From positions 1 to 55,478 of the forward strand of contig NZ_JAJCXB010000051.1 in the NCBI RefSeq assembly GCF_020564935.1: a stretch of DNA of 55,478 bases, in the 5' to 3' direction. Positions 15,718 to 24,017 of this stretch are shown here, piece by piece. This DNA is from Streptomyces pinistramenti (lineage in GTDB: Bacteria > Actinomycetota > Actinomycetes > Streptomycetales > Streptomycetaceae). The first letter of the stretch is position 1. Each line of letters starts with the position of its first letter. Under the pieces are notes generated by a model. That model was given only the letters and a program-made list of their open reading frames with translations. It made no database searches and was not told the origin of the DNA. Position numbers and translations under genes: made by a program.

Positions 15718-16953
15718 ATGCAGGCTGAGCACGGGCAGGCAGCGCCGGCGGACGGCGGCACGGACGGTCGCGGGGCGGGCGGACACGAGGCGGACGGGCC
15801 GGAGCAGGCGGCGGCCGCCCCCGGCGCCGTACCGCCGCTGGCCGGGTTCACCGTCGGGGTGACCGCGGCCCGGCGGGCGAAGGAGCTGGGGACGCTGCTG
15901 GAGCGGCGCGGCGCGCAGGTGCGGCACGCGCCGGCCCTGCGGATCGTGCCGCTCGCCGACGACTCCGAGCTGCTGGCCATCACCCGCGACCTGATCGGCC
16001 ACGCCCCCGACGTGGTCATCGCCACCACCGCGATCGGGTTCCGCGGCTGGGTCGAGGCCGCGGAGGGCTGGGGGCTCGGCGGGGAGCTGCTGGCGCGTTT
16101 CGCAGGGGTGGAACTGCTGGCGCGCGGGCCGAAGGTGCGCGGCGCGATCCGGGCCGCCGGGCTGACCGAGAAGTGGTCGCCCGCATCGGAGTCGATGGCC
16201 GAGGTGCTCGACCGGCTGCTGGAGACGGGCGTGCAGGGGCAGCGGATCGCCGTCCAGCTGCACGGTGAGCCGCTGCCCGGCTTCGTCGAGGCGCTGCGGG
16301 CCGGTGGGGCGGAGGTCGTCGGGGTGCCGGTCTACCGGTGGATGCCGCCGGAGGACCTGGGCCCCGTGGACCGGCTGCTCGACCTGCTGACCGGGCACGG
16401 CCTGGACGCGGTGACGTTCACCAGCGCGCCGGCCGCCGTCTCGCTGCTGCGCCGGGCCGAGGAGCGGGGGATCGGCGACGCGGTGCTGACGGCCCTGCGG
16501 CGGGACGTACTGGTGGCCTGCGTGGGCCCGGTGACGGCGCTGCCGCTCCGGGCTCACGACATCCCCACCCACCAGCCCGAGCGCTTCCGGCTCGGGCCGC
16601 TGGTGCAGCTGCTGTGCCGGGAACTCCCGGTCCGGGCACGGACGTTGCCGGTCGCCGGGCGGGAGCTGGAACTGCGCGGGCACGCGGTGCTGGTGGACGG
16701 CGGGCTGCGGCCGGTGCCGCCGGCCGGTATGGCGCTGCTGCGGGCGCTGGCCCGCCGGCCCGGCCGGGTGGTCTCGCGCGCGGATCTGCTGCGGGCGCTG
16801 CCGGGGGCCGGGCGGGACGAGCACGCGGTGGAGACGGCGATGGCCCGGCTGCGGGTGGCGCTGGGCGCCCCGAAGCTGATCCAGACGGTCGTCAAGCGCG
16901 GCTACCGGCTGTCGCTCGATCCGCACGCGGACACGGACGAGTGCGGCGGCTGA
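15718..16953 (+). CDS. nnaR: NnaR-like regulator: uroporphyrinogen-III synthase fold fused to a winged helix
   Basis: A 411-residue two-domain protein. Residues about 40-300 have the HemD (uroporphyrinogen-III synthase) fold (PLAGFTVGVTAARR, DAVTFTSAPAAVSLL, VACVGPVTA). Residues about 310-398 form an OmpR-type winged helix (GMALLRALARRPGRVVSRAD, IQTVVKRGYRLSLD). In S. coelicolor the homologue NnaR activates nitrate/nitrite assimilation genes together with GlnR, and mycobacteria have a similar gene beside narK3. The HemD domain may sense a ligand rather than make uroporphyrinogen. The ATG at 15718 follows GGAGCGGGACGAGGA. Position directly after narK supports the assignment. Confidence 0.88.
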   Translation: MQAEHGQAAPADGGTDGRGAGGHEADGPEQAAAAPGAVPPLAGFTVGVTAARRAKELGTLLERRGAQVRHAPALRIVPLADDSELLAITRDLIGHAPDVVIATTAIGFRGWVEAAEGWGLGGELLARFAGVELLARGPKVRGAIRAAGLTEKWSPASESMAEVLDRLLETGVQGQRIAVQLHGEPLPGFVEALRAGGAEVVGVPVYRWMPPEDLGPVDRLLDLLTGHGLDAVTFTSAPAAVSLLRRAEERGIGDAVLTALRRDVLVACVGPVTALPLRAHDIPTHQPERFRLGPLVQLLCRELPVRARTLPVAGRELELRGHAVLVDGGLRPVPPAGMALLRALARRPGRVVSRADLLRALPGAGRDEHAVETAMARLRVALGAPKLIQTVVKRGYRLSLDPHADTDECGG

Positions 16954-16974
16954 CCGCGGACGGCCCGGGGCGGG

Positions 16975-17013
16975 CGTACGGGGCGGCCTCGGGGGAAGGG
17001 GCCGCCCCGTACG
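16975..17013. terminator. Bidirectional terminator between nnaR and the methyltransferase gene
   Basis: CGTACGGGGCGGCC (16975-16988) pairs with GGCCGCCCCGTACG (17000-17013). It serves convergent genes. Confidence 0.88.
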
Positions 17014-17028
17014 GGCTGTTGTCCCGTC

Positions 17029-17805
17029 TCAGGACGGGTTGTTGACCCGGATCTTGGACTGGCCGTGCTTGCGGGTCTCCCAGTCGTCCATGAAGCGGGC
17101 TTCGAGTCCGTGCTTGCGCGCCAGCTTCAGCAGCGTCTCGGTCCGGTAGTAGAAGTCCTCGCGCAGGACCTGGTGTTCGGTTCCCTCGGTGCGGTCGAAG
17201 GTGAAGTCGAAGAAGCCGCCGGGGGCCAGGACGCGGCCGACGTGGGCGAAGCACTCGTCGATGACGCCGATCGGCGAGTGCGAGAAGACGCTGTGCGCGT
17301 GCACGACGTCGAAGTGGGCGTCCGGGAGGAACTCCAGCTTCAGGTCCTGAACGATCGTCAAGTGCGGCAGCTTGTCCTGGAGTTCGTACGTCGTCAGGGT
17401 CTGCTTCGCGGATATCAGGATGTCGGGCGAGATGTCGATGCCGTAGTAATTGCCGCTGTCGAGGTGCGCGATGAAGCGCCAGCCCGCCCGGAGGTTGCCG
17501 CAGCCGATGTCGAGCATGCGGTGGCGCGGGGTGAGGCCGTGCTCGGTGAGGTAGTCGAACTGCATCTTGCCCAGGGCCAGCCAGCGGTCGTGGGTTTGGC
17601 TGCCGACCGCGGCCTCCGGGTTGCGGCCGGCGTCGGAGGCCATCACGGCGCGGTAATAGTCCACGTGGTTGGGGTGCTTGACCCGCAGCCAGGTGTCCCG
17701 CGCGGTGCGCTTGACGTACGGGGTGATCTTGGCCGGGTTGCGGACCGCGTAACCGATCTTGTGCGTGATGCTGGAGCGGTTGGTGTTCAGCGATGTGCGC
17801 GACAT
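17029..17805 (-). CDS. Class I SAM-dependent methyltransferase
   Basis: A 258-residue methyltransferase with start ATG 17805 and GAAGG six bases upstream. Motif I is MLDIGCGNLRAG (97-108), followed by an acidic strand end (YYGIDISPDIL), motif II near AHFDVVHAHSVFSH and motif III LAPGGFFDFTF. The N-terminal 60 residues are basic (RNPAKITPYVKRTARDTWLR). The acceptor is unknown; similar proteins sit in glycan and lipid pathways, but nothing here shows the substrate. An operator-like dyad with TATACA/TGTATA half-sites lies 95-125 bases upstream, so its expression is probably regulated. Confidence 0.82.
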   Translation of the reverse strand: MSRTSLNTNRSSITHKIGYAVRNPAKITPYVKRTARDTWLRVKHPNHVDYYRAVMASDAGRNPEAAVGSQTHDRWLALGKMQFDYLTEHGLTPRHRMLDIGCGNLRAGWRFIAHLDSGNYYGIDISPDILISAKQTLTTYELQDKLPHLTIVQDLKLEFLPDAHFDVVHAHSVFSHSPIGVIDECFAHVGRVLAPGGFFDFTFDRTEGTEHQVLREDFYYRTETLLKLARKHGLEARFMDDWETRKHGQSKIRVNNPS

Positions 17806-17898
17806 GGAGACCTTCGTCCTGAGGAGCCGGGCGGGCCGGGCGGGGCCGACGGGCGGCGCGGGGGCCGAGCGGACTGGCCGCGGCGCCACGCCGGGGAC

Positions 17899-17928
17899 TA
17901 TACAGCAGTTGTATACGCAGAATGTATA
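17899..17928. promoter_or_regulatory. Operator-like TATACA/TGTATA dyad
   Basis: TATACA-GCAGT-TGTATA (17899-17915) is a perfect inverted repeat, and a third half-site TGTATA lies at 17923-17928. In a region that is otherwise about 70% GC this AT-rich cluster stands out. It lies between the divergent methyltransferase and CGNR genes and overlaps likely -10 elements. Confidence 0.55.
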
Positions 17929-18142
17929 GATAGGGGGTGTATGAGGGGACAGGAGACGAGCGGACCAACGCGCCTCGCGACGCGGGGAGTCGGCAGGGTT
18001 CCGGCCGGACCGCACGGCGGGGCACTCTGGAGGACGACGCACCGAGGGCGCGGGTTGGTTCTCCGGGCTCCCCGTCGTCGGGCAATTTCTCGCGCACAGT
18101 CCGTCCCGCTCGCACGGTTCGTCCAAAAGGAGTGACAGGAAC

Positions 18143-18718
18143 ATGGCGGCGCCTGGCGACCTGCGGTTCGACTGCGGGCGGATCTGCCTGGACCTGATGG
18201 CCACCGACGGCCCGCCGGCCGAACGGCTCACCGGGCCCGAGCAGTTGCGGACCTGGCTCGCCGGAGCCGGCGTGGTGCCCGGAGCCGCACCGCTGGACGG
18301 CGTCGACGGCCGCTGGGTCACCCGCTTTCGCACCCTGCGCGCACTGCTGCGCCGCGTGGTGCAGGACGAACTCCGCGGCCGGGCGGCCACCGGGGACCTG
18401 GACCTGCTCAACCGCACCGCGGCCGCCGCCGACCCGCCCGCCGTCCGCGCGGTCCGCGGCCCGGACGGCACCCTCGTCCGTGCCCTCCCCGGCCCGCCCG
18501 ACTGCGCGGCGCTGCTGGCCGCGGTGGCACGGGACGCGGTCACGCTGCTGACCGACACCGCCGCCCGCGGGCAGCTGCGCCGCTGCGAGGGCGAGAGCTG
18601 CCCGCTGGTCTACCTGGACACCTCACGGGGGCGGCGCAGACGCTGGTGCTCCAGCTCGGCGTGCGGAAACCGCGCGCGGGTGGCCCGGCACCGGCGGCGG
18701 ACGGCCGGCTCCCGCTGA
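18143..18718 (+). CDS. CGNR zinc-finger protein (ABATE domain)
   Basis: A 191-residue protein with the ABATE-type N-terminal half and a C-terminal CGNR zinc finger: CEGESCPLVYLD, then WCSSSACGNRARVARHRRR. The Cys pairs CxxxxC and CxxxxC with the CGNR tetrad are complete. Members of this family are predicted DNA-binding regulators of stress or metabolic genes. The ATG at 18143 is preceded by AAAAGGAG and AGGA. It is divergent from the methyltransferase gene, so it may act on the dyad between them (inference). Confidence 0.87.
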   Translation: MAAPGDLRFDCGRICLDLMATDGPPAERLTGPEQLRTWLAGAGVVPGAAPLDGVDGRWVTRFRTLRALLRRVVQDELRGRAATGDLDLLNRTAAAADPPAVRAVRGPDGTLVRALPGPPDCAALLAAVARDAVTLLTDTAARGQLRRCEGESCPLVYLDTSRGRRRRWCSSSACGNRARVARHRRRTAGSR

Positions 18719-18829
18719 GCGCCGGTGCCGGCAGGCCGGTGAGCCGCACCACGCCGGGGACCAGGTGCGCAGGCTGCTCGGTTCGCGTACGGTTGACGGC
18801 TGCCCTAGGAACAGCAGAAGGGGGCCTGG

Positions 18830-21406
18830 GTGGCCGCGCAGAACGCCACGCACGCACCGGATCACGCTTCGGACTCACTCGGCGAAGGAGTGCCGTCCGG
18901 CATCCGCGACCGCGAGATCGAAGCCGAGCAGACGCATCTGGACCGCGTCTACCGGCGCCTTGAGGAGAAAATCCACGAGGCGGAATTCCTGATGGACGAC
19001 GCCGCCAAGCGCGGCCAGGTCGGCACGCCCGGCGCGTTCGCCGAGCGCGACGCGCAGGTCTTCCAGGCCGGCGTCCATCTGAACCGCCTCAATTCCGAGT
19101 ACGAGGACTTCCTCTTCGGCCGGATCGACCTGCTTCTCGGCAAGGACGGCAAGAAGGGCCCGGACGGGGCGTACACCTCCGTCGAGCCCGCCGACGGCAC
19201 GATCGTGAACAACCGCGCGACGATCGCCGAGACGCTGCACATCGGGCGCCTCGGAGTCCTCGACGCCGACTATTCACCCCTGGTCATCGACTGGCGGGCA
19301 CCGGCCGCCGCGCCCTTCTACCGGGCCACCCCGGTGGCCCCGGGCCGGGTCGTGCGCCGCCGCGTCATCCGCTCCAAGGGCCGCAGGGTCCTCGGCGTCG
19401 AGGACGACCTGATGCGCCCGGACGTCACGGCGACGCTGAACGGCGAGGAGCTGCCCGCCATCGGCGACGGCGCCCTGATGGCCGCGCTCGGCCGGGCCCG
19501 CAGCCACGCCATGCGCGACATCGTCGCCTCCATCCAGGCCGAGCAGGACATGGTGATCCGGGCGCCCGCCGCGTCCGTCACCGAGGTCGAGGGCGGCCCC
19601 GGCACCGGCAAGACCGCCGTCGCCCTGCACCGCGCCGCCTACCTCCTCTACCAGGACCGCCGCCGCTACGCGGGCGGCATCCTGATCGTCTCGCCGACGC
19701 CGCTGCTGGTCGCCTACACCGAAGGCGTGCTGCCCTCGCTCGGCGAGGAGGGCCAGGTCGCCATCCGGGCGCTCGGCTCGCTCGTCGAGGGCGCGGACGC
19801 GTCGGGCGGGGGCGGCCCGAAGGGCCTCGATGAGGGGCGGCGGTCGGGCGACGGAGGGGCGTACGACCCGCCCGAGGTCTCCCGGATCAAGGGTTCGAGC
19901 CGGATGCAGAGGCTGCTGCGCAAGGCGGCACGCGGGGCGCTGGAGGCGGCGGCGGGCGGCGAGGGTGCCAGGCCCGCGCGGCCGCGGTCCGGCGCCGCCA
20001 GGGCAGGCGAAGCGTCCGATGCGGGCGGCCAGTTGTCCCTGGAGGGCCTCTTCGCGTCCGCCGGCGACCCGGAACCCGGCGAGGACGCCGCGCCGGGCCG
20101 AACCGCGGCGCCCGACCGGCTGCGGGTGGTGGCCTTCGGCGGCCGCATCGAACTGGAGGCGGCCGAGCTGCGCCGCATCAGGCAGGCCGCGCTCGGCGGC
20201 ACCGCCCCGGTCAACCTGCTGCGCCCGCGCGCCCGCAGGCTGATCCTGGACGCCCTGTGGACCAAGTCGGGGGCCGACCGGCGCCACGCCGACCCCGAAC
20301 TGGCCGCCGAGGCCCGCCAGGGCTTCGACGAAGACCTCCTCACCGAACCGGACTTCCAGCACTTCCTGGACGCCTGGTGGCCGGAGCTGACCCCGCGCGG
20401 GGTGCTGGCCGCGATGGCCGACGAGCGCCGGCTCGGCCGCTGGGCCCGTCGCATCCTCACCCCGCGCGAGGTGCGCCGGCTGGCCCGCTCGCTGCGCCGC
20501 CTGGACCCCGCGGGCCAGGGCCCGCTGTCGGTGCACGACATCGCGCTGCTGGACGAACTCCAGCTGATCCTGGGCACCCCGGCCCGCCCGGCCAGAGCGC
20601 GCGAGGCCGACCCGCTGGACCACCTGACCGGCCTGGAGGAGCTGACCACCTACGCGGACCGCAGCTCATCGGGCCGCAGCCGCCGCGAGCGCCTGGAGGA
20701 GGAGCGCACCGACTACGCCCACGTGATCGTCGACGAGGCACAGGATCTGACGCCGATGCAGTGGCGGATGGTCGGGCGCCGCGGCCGGCACGCCACCTGG
20801 ACCGTCGTCGGCGACCCGGCGCAGTCCTCGTGGTCCGACCCGGACGAGGCGGCCGAGGCCCGCGACGAGGCGCTCGGCACCCGCCCGCGCCGCCGCTTCA
20901 CGCTCACCGTCAACTACCGCAACCCCGCGGAGATCGCCGAACTGGCCGCCAAGGTGCTGGCGTTGGCGATGCCCGGCATGGAGTCGCCGGCCGCGGTCCG
21001 CTCCACCGGGCTCAGGCCGCGGTTCGCCGTCGCCCCGGTGGCGGGCAAGCGCGGCGCGGCCGCCGACGAGGCGCTGGCGCGGGCCACCGTCGAGGAGGCC
21101 GGGCGGCTGCTCGACGAGGTGGAGGGCACGGTCGGGGTGGTCGTGGCGATGCAGCGCAGGGAGCAGGCGCGCGGCTGGCTGGCCGGTCTCGGCGACCGGG
21201 TGGTCGCCCTCGGCTCGCTGGAGGCCAAGGGCCTGGAGTACGACGCGACGCTGGTGGTCGCCCCCGCGGAGATCGCCGACGAGTCGCCGGCCGGGCTGCG
21301 GGTGCTCTACGTCGCGCTGACCCGGGCCACCCAGCAGCTGACGGTGCTCTCCGGCAGCCGCGACGAGCCGGACGCCCAGGGGGTGCCCGACCTGCTGCGG
21401 GACTGA
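18830..21406 (+). CDS. HelD-type UvrD/Rep-family ATPase (RNA polymerase recycling factor)
   Basis: An 858-residue protein of the HelD group, superfamily 1 ATPases that free stalled RNA polymerase from nucleic acid. The N-terminal coiled coil (about 20-110, IEAEQTHLDRVYRRLEEKIH) would enter the secondary channel. Walker A is GGPGTGKT (255-262) and Walker B DEAQD (635-639). A motif VI-like VLYVALTRAT lies near the end. A charged Gly/Ala-rich insertion (about 320-430) lies between the ATPase halves. The GTG at 18830 has AGAAGGGGG upstream and CCTAGGA as a possible -10. HelD homologues in other actinobacteria can protect against rifampicin, but I see no rifampicin-associated palindrome in this promoter. 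Confidence 0.88.
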   Translation: MAAQNATHAPDHASDSLGEGVPSGIRDREIEAEQTHLDRVYRRLEEKIHEAEFLMDDAAKRGQVGTPGAFAERDAQVFQAGVHLNRLNSEYEDFLFGRIDLLLGKDGKKGPDGAYTSVEPADGTIVNNRATIAETLHIGRLGVLDADYSPLVIDWRAPAAAPFYRATPVAPGRVVRRRVIRSKGRRVLGVEDDLMRPDVTATLNGEELPAIGDGALMAALGRARSHAMRDIVASIQAEQDMVIRAPAASVTEVEGGPGTGKTAVALHRAAYLLYQDRRRYAGGILIVSPTPLLVAYTEGVLPSLGEEGQVAIRALGSLVEGADASGGGGPKGLDEGRRSGDGGAYDPPEVSRIKGSSRMQRLLRKAARGALEAAAGGEGARPARPRSGAARAGEASDAGGQLSLEGLFASAGDPEPGEDAAPGRTAAPDRLRVVAFGGRIELEAAELRRIRQAALGGTAPVNLLRPRARRLILDALWTKSGADRRHADPELAAEARQGFDEDLLTEPDFQHFLDAWWPELTPRGVLAAMADERRLGRWARRILTPREVRRLARSLRRLDPAGQGPLSVHDIALLDELQLILGTPARPARAREADPLDHLTGLEELTTYADRSSSGRSRRERLEEERTDYAHVIVDEAQDLTPMQWRMVGRRGRHATWTVVGDPAQSSWSDPDEAAEARDEALGTRPRRRFTLTVNYRNPAEIAELAAKVLALAMPGMESPAAVRSTGLRPRFAVAPVAGKRGAAADEALARATVEEAGRLLDEVEGTVGVVVAMQRREQARGWLAGLGDRVVALGSLEAKGLEYDATLVVAPAEIADESPAGLRVLYVALTRATQQLTVLSGSRDEPDAQGVPDLLRD

Positions 21407-21900
21407 GCCGCGTGCCGGGGCACGGCGGTGCCGCGGAAGCCTGCCGGAGCGGCCGTCCGAGGGGTCTTGGAAAAGGCGGCCCGGGACGGGATTCGCTTCT
21501 CGGGATGGTTTGTTAGCCTTGGTGACGGCACCGGCCCGATCCAAGCCCCCGGGCCCAACCATCGTCGCTACGAGCGACCACTTGCCGCGAGGCGAGCATG
21601 GCGGGTCGGTGTCGTCAGATCGTGTCAACGGGCGCTTCTCCTCCGGGAGAAGCGCCCGTACGCGTTCCGGGGCCGGCTGGGCGGGGCGCCTTCGGCCCGC
21701 GGCCGGAAGCCGGTGCCCGGAAAGGGTTCCGCTCGGCAGAACACCTCTCGTATGGTGGAAGAGTCTTTTCGTTATTTGTGGCTGGTTACCGTATACCGGC
21801 TGGTAGGTGGGACGATCGGACCACGCGCTCCGGATTCGGTACCCCCGAGTCACGGAGCGGCGCGCAGAGTGAAAACCAGGGAAAGCAGAGGAAGTCGGCC
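21407..21900 (+). other. 494-base spacer with a probable structured transcript and the malic-enzyme promoter region
   Basis: No protein gene fits here. A TTCGCT/TAGCCT pair (about 21492 and 21514, 16-base spacer) could start a transcript that runs through several GC-rich paired segments (GGGCCC and CGTCGCTACGAGCGACC near 21545-21582) to the strong hairpin at 21628-21659. A second AT-richer patch (21745-21800, with GTATGGT and GTATACC) is the likely promoter of the malic enzyme gene. The layout resembles a terminated leader RNA or small RNA. I match it to no known riboswitch class. Confidence 0.4.
21628..21659 (+). terminator. Strong hairpin inside the leader
   Basis: ACGGGCGCTTCTCC (21628-21641) pairs with the arm 21645-21659 (GGGAGAAGCGCCCGT) around a short loop. 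It lacks a T-tract. Confidence 0.85.
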
Positions 21901-23334
21901 ATGGCAACGGCGCCTAGCGTCTCGTATTCGATGACGGTGCGACTGGAAGTTCCCGCGAGCGGCACCGCCGTCAGCCAGCTCACCACGGCCGTGGAGTCCT
22001 CCGGCGGGTCGGTCTCCGGCCTCGACGTGACCGCCTCCGGCCACGAAAAACTCCGGATCGACGTCACCATCGCCGCGACCTCCACCGCGCACGCCGACGA
22101 GATCGTCGGCAAGCTGCGCGGCATCGAGGGGGTTTCGCTCGGCAAGGTCTCGGACCGTACGTTCCTGATGCACCTCGGCGGCAAGATCGAGATGTCGTCG
22201 AAGCACCCCATCCGCAACCGCGACGACCTCTCGATGCTCTACACGCCTGGTGTCGCCCGCGTCTGCCAGGCCATCGCGGACAACCCCGAGGACGCCCGCC
22301 GCCTGACCATCAAGCGCAACAGCGTCGCCGTCGTCACCGACGGCTCCGCCGTGCTGGGCCTGGGCAACATCGGCCCCAAGGCCGCGCTGCCGGTCATGGA
22401 GGGCAAGGCGGCCCTGTTCAAGCGGTTCGCCGGCATCGACGCGTGGCCGCTGTGCCTGGACACCCAGGACAGCGACGCGATCGTGGAGATCGTCAAGGCC
22501 ATCGCCCCCGGCTTCGCCGGCATCAACCTGGAGGACATCTCCGCGCCGCGCTGCTTCGAGATCGAGGCCCGGCTGCGCGAGGCCCTCGACATCCCGGTCT
22601 TCCACGACGACCAGCACGGCACCGCCATCGTGGTGCTCGCGGCCCTCACCAACGCGCTGCGCGTGGTCGGCAAGAAGACCGAGGACGTGCGGGTCGTGAT
22701 GTCCGGCGCCGGCGCCGCGGGCACCGCCATCCTCAAGCTGCTGATCGCGGCCGGCGTGCGCCATGCCGTCGTCGCCGACATCCACGGCGTCGTGCACGCG
22801 GGCCGTACGGACCTGGTCGACGCCGACCCGGATTCGCCGCTGCGCTGGATCGCCGACAACACCAACCCGGAGGGTGTCACCGGCACCCTCAAGGAGGCCG
22901 TGGTCGGCGCGGACGTCTTCATCGGCGTCTCGGCCCCGAACGTCCTGGACGGCGACGACGTCGCGAAGATGGCGGACGGCGCGATCGTCTTCGCCCTCGC
23001 CAACCCGGACCCCGAGGTCGACCCGGCCATCGCCCGGCAGACCGCGGCCGTCGTGGCCACCGGCCGCTCCGACTTCCCGAACCAGATCAACAACGTGCTG
23101 GTCTTCCCCGGCGTCTTCCGCGGCCTGCTGGACGCCCAGTCCCGTACGGTGAACACCGAGATGATGCTGGCCGCGGCCGGCGCGCTCGCGGACGTCGTCC
23201 TGGAGGACGAGGTCAACCCGAACTACATCATCCCCAGCGTCTTCAACGACAAGGTCGCGGGCGCTGTGGCCGATGCGGTGCGGGAAGCGGCGAAGACCGC
23301 GGATCCGACTGTGACGGCTGCCACGGCGCTCTGA
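21901..23334 (+). CDS. NAD(P)-dependent malic enzyme with N-terminal ACT domain
   Basis: A 477-residue enzyme that oxidatively decarboxylates malate to pyruvate, linking the TCA cycle to gluconeogenic precursors and NAD(P)H. Residues 1-85 form an ACT-type regulatory domain (YSMTVRLEVPASGTAVSQL). The catalytic part has SMLYTPGVARVC, VVTDGSAVLGLGNIGP with the essential Lys in GPKAALPVMEGK, the metal-binding NLEDISAPRCFEIE, FHDDQHGTA, and the nucleotide-binding GAGAAG. The ATG at 21901 has AGAGGAAG upstream. Short bacterial malic enzymes without the phosphotransacetylase tail usually have this size. Coenzyme preference cannot be read safely. Confidence 0.94.
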   Translation: MATAPSVSYSMTVRLEVPASGTAVSQLTTAVESSGGSVSGLDVTASGHEKLRIDVTIAATSTAHADEIVGKLRGIEGVSLGKVSDRTFLMHLGGKIEMSSKHPIRNRDDLSMLYTPGVARVCQAIADNPEDARRLTIKRNSVAVVTDGSAVLGLGNIGPKAALPVMEGKAALFKRFAGIDAWPLCLDTQDSDAIVEIVKAIAPGFAGINLEDISAPRCFEIEARLREALDIPVFHDDQHGTAIVVLAALTNALRVVGKKTEDVRVVMSGAGAAGTAILKLLIAAGVRHAVVADIHGVVHAGRTDLVDADPDSPLRWIADNTNPEGVTGTLKEAVVGADVFIGVSAPNVLDGDDVAKMADGAIVFALANPDPEVDPAIARQTAAVVATGRSDFPNQINNVLVFPGVFRGLLDAQSRTVNTEMMLAAAGALADVVLEDEVNPNYIIPSVFNDKVAGAVADAVREAAKTADPTVTAATAL

Positions 23335-23645
23335 GTACGGCGCGTCGCGTGACACGCCGTAGCGGACGCGCCCATAGGCTGGCGGGCAGCAAACGGCACC
23401 CCGCCCTGTGGGGCCGGCCGGCCCGGAGCGGCACGGTGCGGAACGTCACCAGGACGAGGCGGTGACGGCTTTCCGTGTGACCCTCCAGGGTGCCGGATTG
23501 GCTTTACCGCCGCAGGTGGGGGCAGGATGCGTAACCGGGCGCGAGGGTCTGGCAGCAGACCCGGGTCCGGGGACTGTCCGAGGGCCCTGGCAGCATCGGC
23601 TTCGATCTCACGCCTCATTGGCAAGAAGAACACGGGAGTACAAAC
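23335..23645 (+). other. Leader and promoter region of hup
   Basis: No gene is seen. A TTGGCT (23499-23504) with CAGGAT 18 bases later (23523-23528) is a reasonable promoter, giving a leader of about 110 bases. A perfect GGGTCTG/CAGACCC hairpin (23544-23561) lies in that leader. An earlier TAGGCT (23375-23380) could be a second -10 element. Confidence 0.4.
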
Positions 23646-23927
23646 ATGAACCGCAGTGAGCTGGTGGCCGCTCTGGCCGATCGTGCCGAGGTGACCCGCA
23701 AGGACGCCGACGCCGTTCTGGCCGCCCTCGCCGAGACCGTCGGTGAGGTCGTCGCCAAGGGCGACGAGAAGGTCACCATCCCCGGCTTCCTGACCTTCGA
23801 GCGCACGCACCGTGCCGCTCGCACCGCTCGTAACCCGCAGACCGGCGAGCCGATCCAGATCGCTGCCGGCTACAGCGTGAAGGTCTCCGCGGGCTCCAAG
23901 CTCAAGGAAGCCGCCAAGGGCAAGTAA
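23646..23927 (+). CDS. hup: HU-family DNA-binding protein
   Basis: A 93-residue nucleoid protein that bends and compacts DNA as a dimer. It has the standard HU layout: helix start MNRSELVAALADRAEVTRKD, the beta region VTIPGFLTFERT, the DNA-clasping arm ARNPQTGEPIQI and the C-terminal SAGSKLKEA. It is the short form (HupA-like); it lacks the long Lys/Ala-rich tail of the sporulation-associated HupS type. GGGAG lies seven bases before the ATG. A strong terminator follows. Confidence 0.97.
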   Translation: MNRSELVAALADRAEVTRKDADAVLAALAETVGEVVAKGDEKVTIPGFLTFERTHRAARTARNPQTGEPIQIAAGYSVKVSAGSKLKEAAKGK

Positions 23928-23944
23928 GTCCTCAGCACGGCACT

Positions 23945-23983
23945 GAAGGGCGGCCGCCCCCTCCCCGGGGGTGGCCGCCCTTC
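23945..23983 (+). terminator. Terminator after hup
   Basis: GAAGGGCGGCC (23945-23955) pairs with GGCCGCCCTTC (23973-23983), with an inner CCCC/GGGG pairing. Confidence 0.9.
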
Positions 23984-24017
23984 TGCATGCGCCCGTACGG
24001 ACCGCTGGGAGCGCCGC

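Noticed and set aside
17899..17936. DasR or ARE-type gamma-butyrolactone operator
   Set aside because: The half-sites TATACA/TGTATA do not match the DasR motif or the usual ARE consensus, so no named regulator is assigned.
18780..18830. Rifampicin-associated element upstream of the HelD-type gene
   Set aside because: No long palindrome of that type is visible in the promoter; only ordinary -10 and ribosome-site sequences are seen.
21407..21900. Known riboswitch or T-box in the malic-enzyme leader
   Set aside because: I could not find conserved T-box, SAM, cobalamin or c-di-AMP (ydaO) core sequences, so the region is reported only as a candidate structured RNA.
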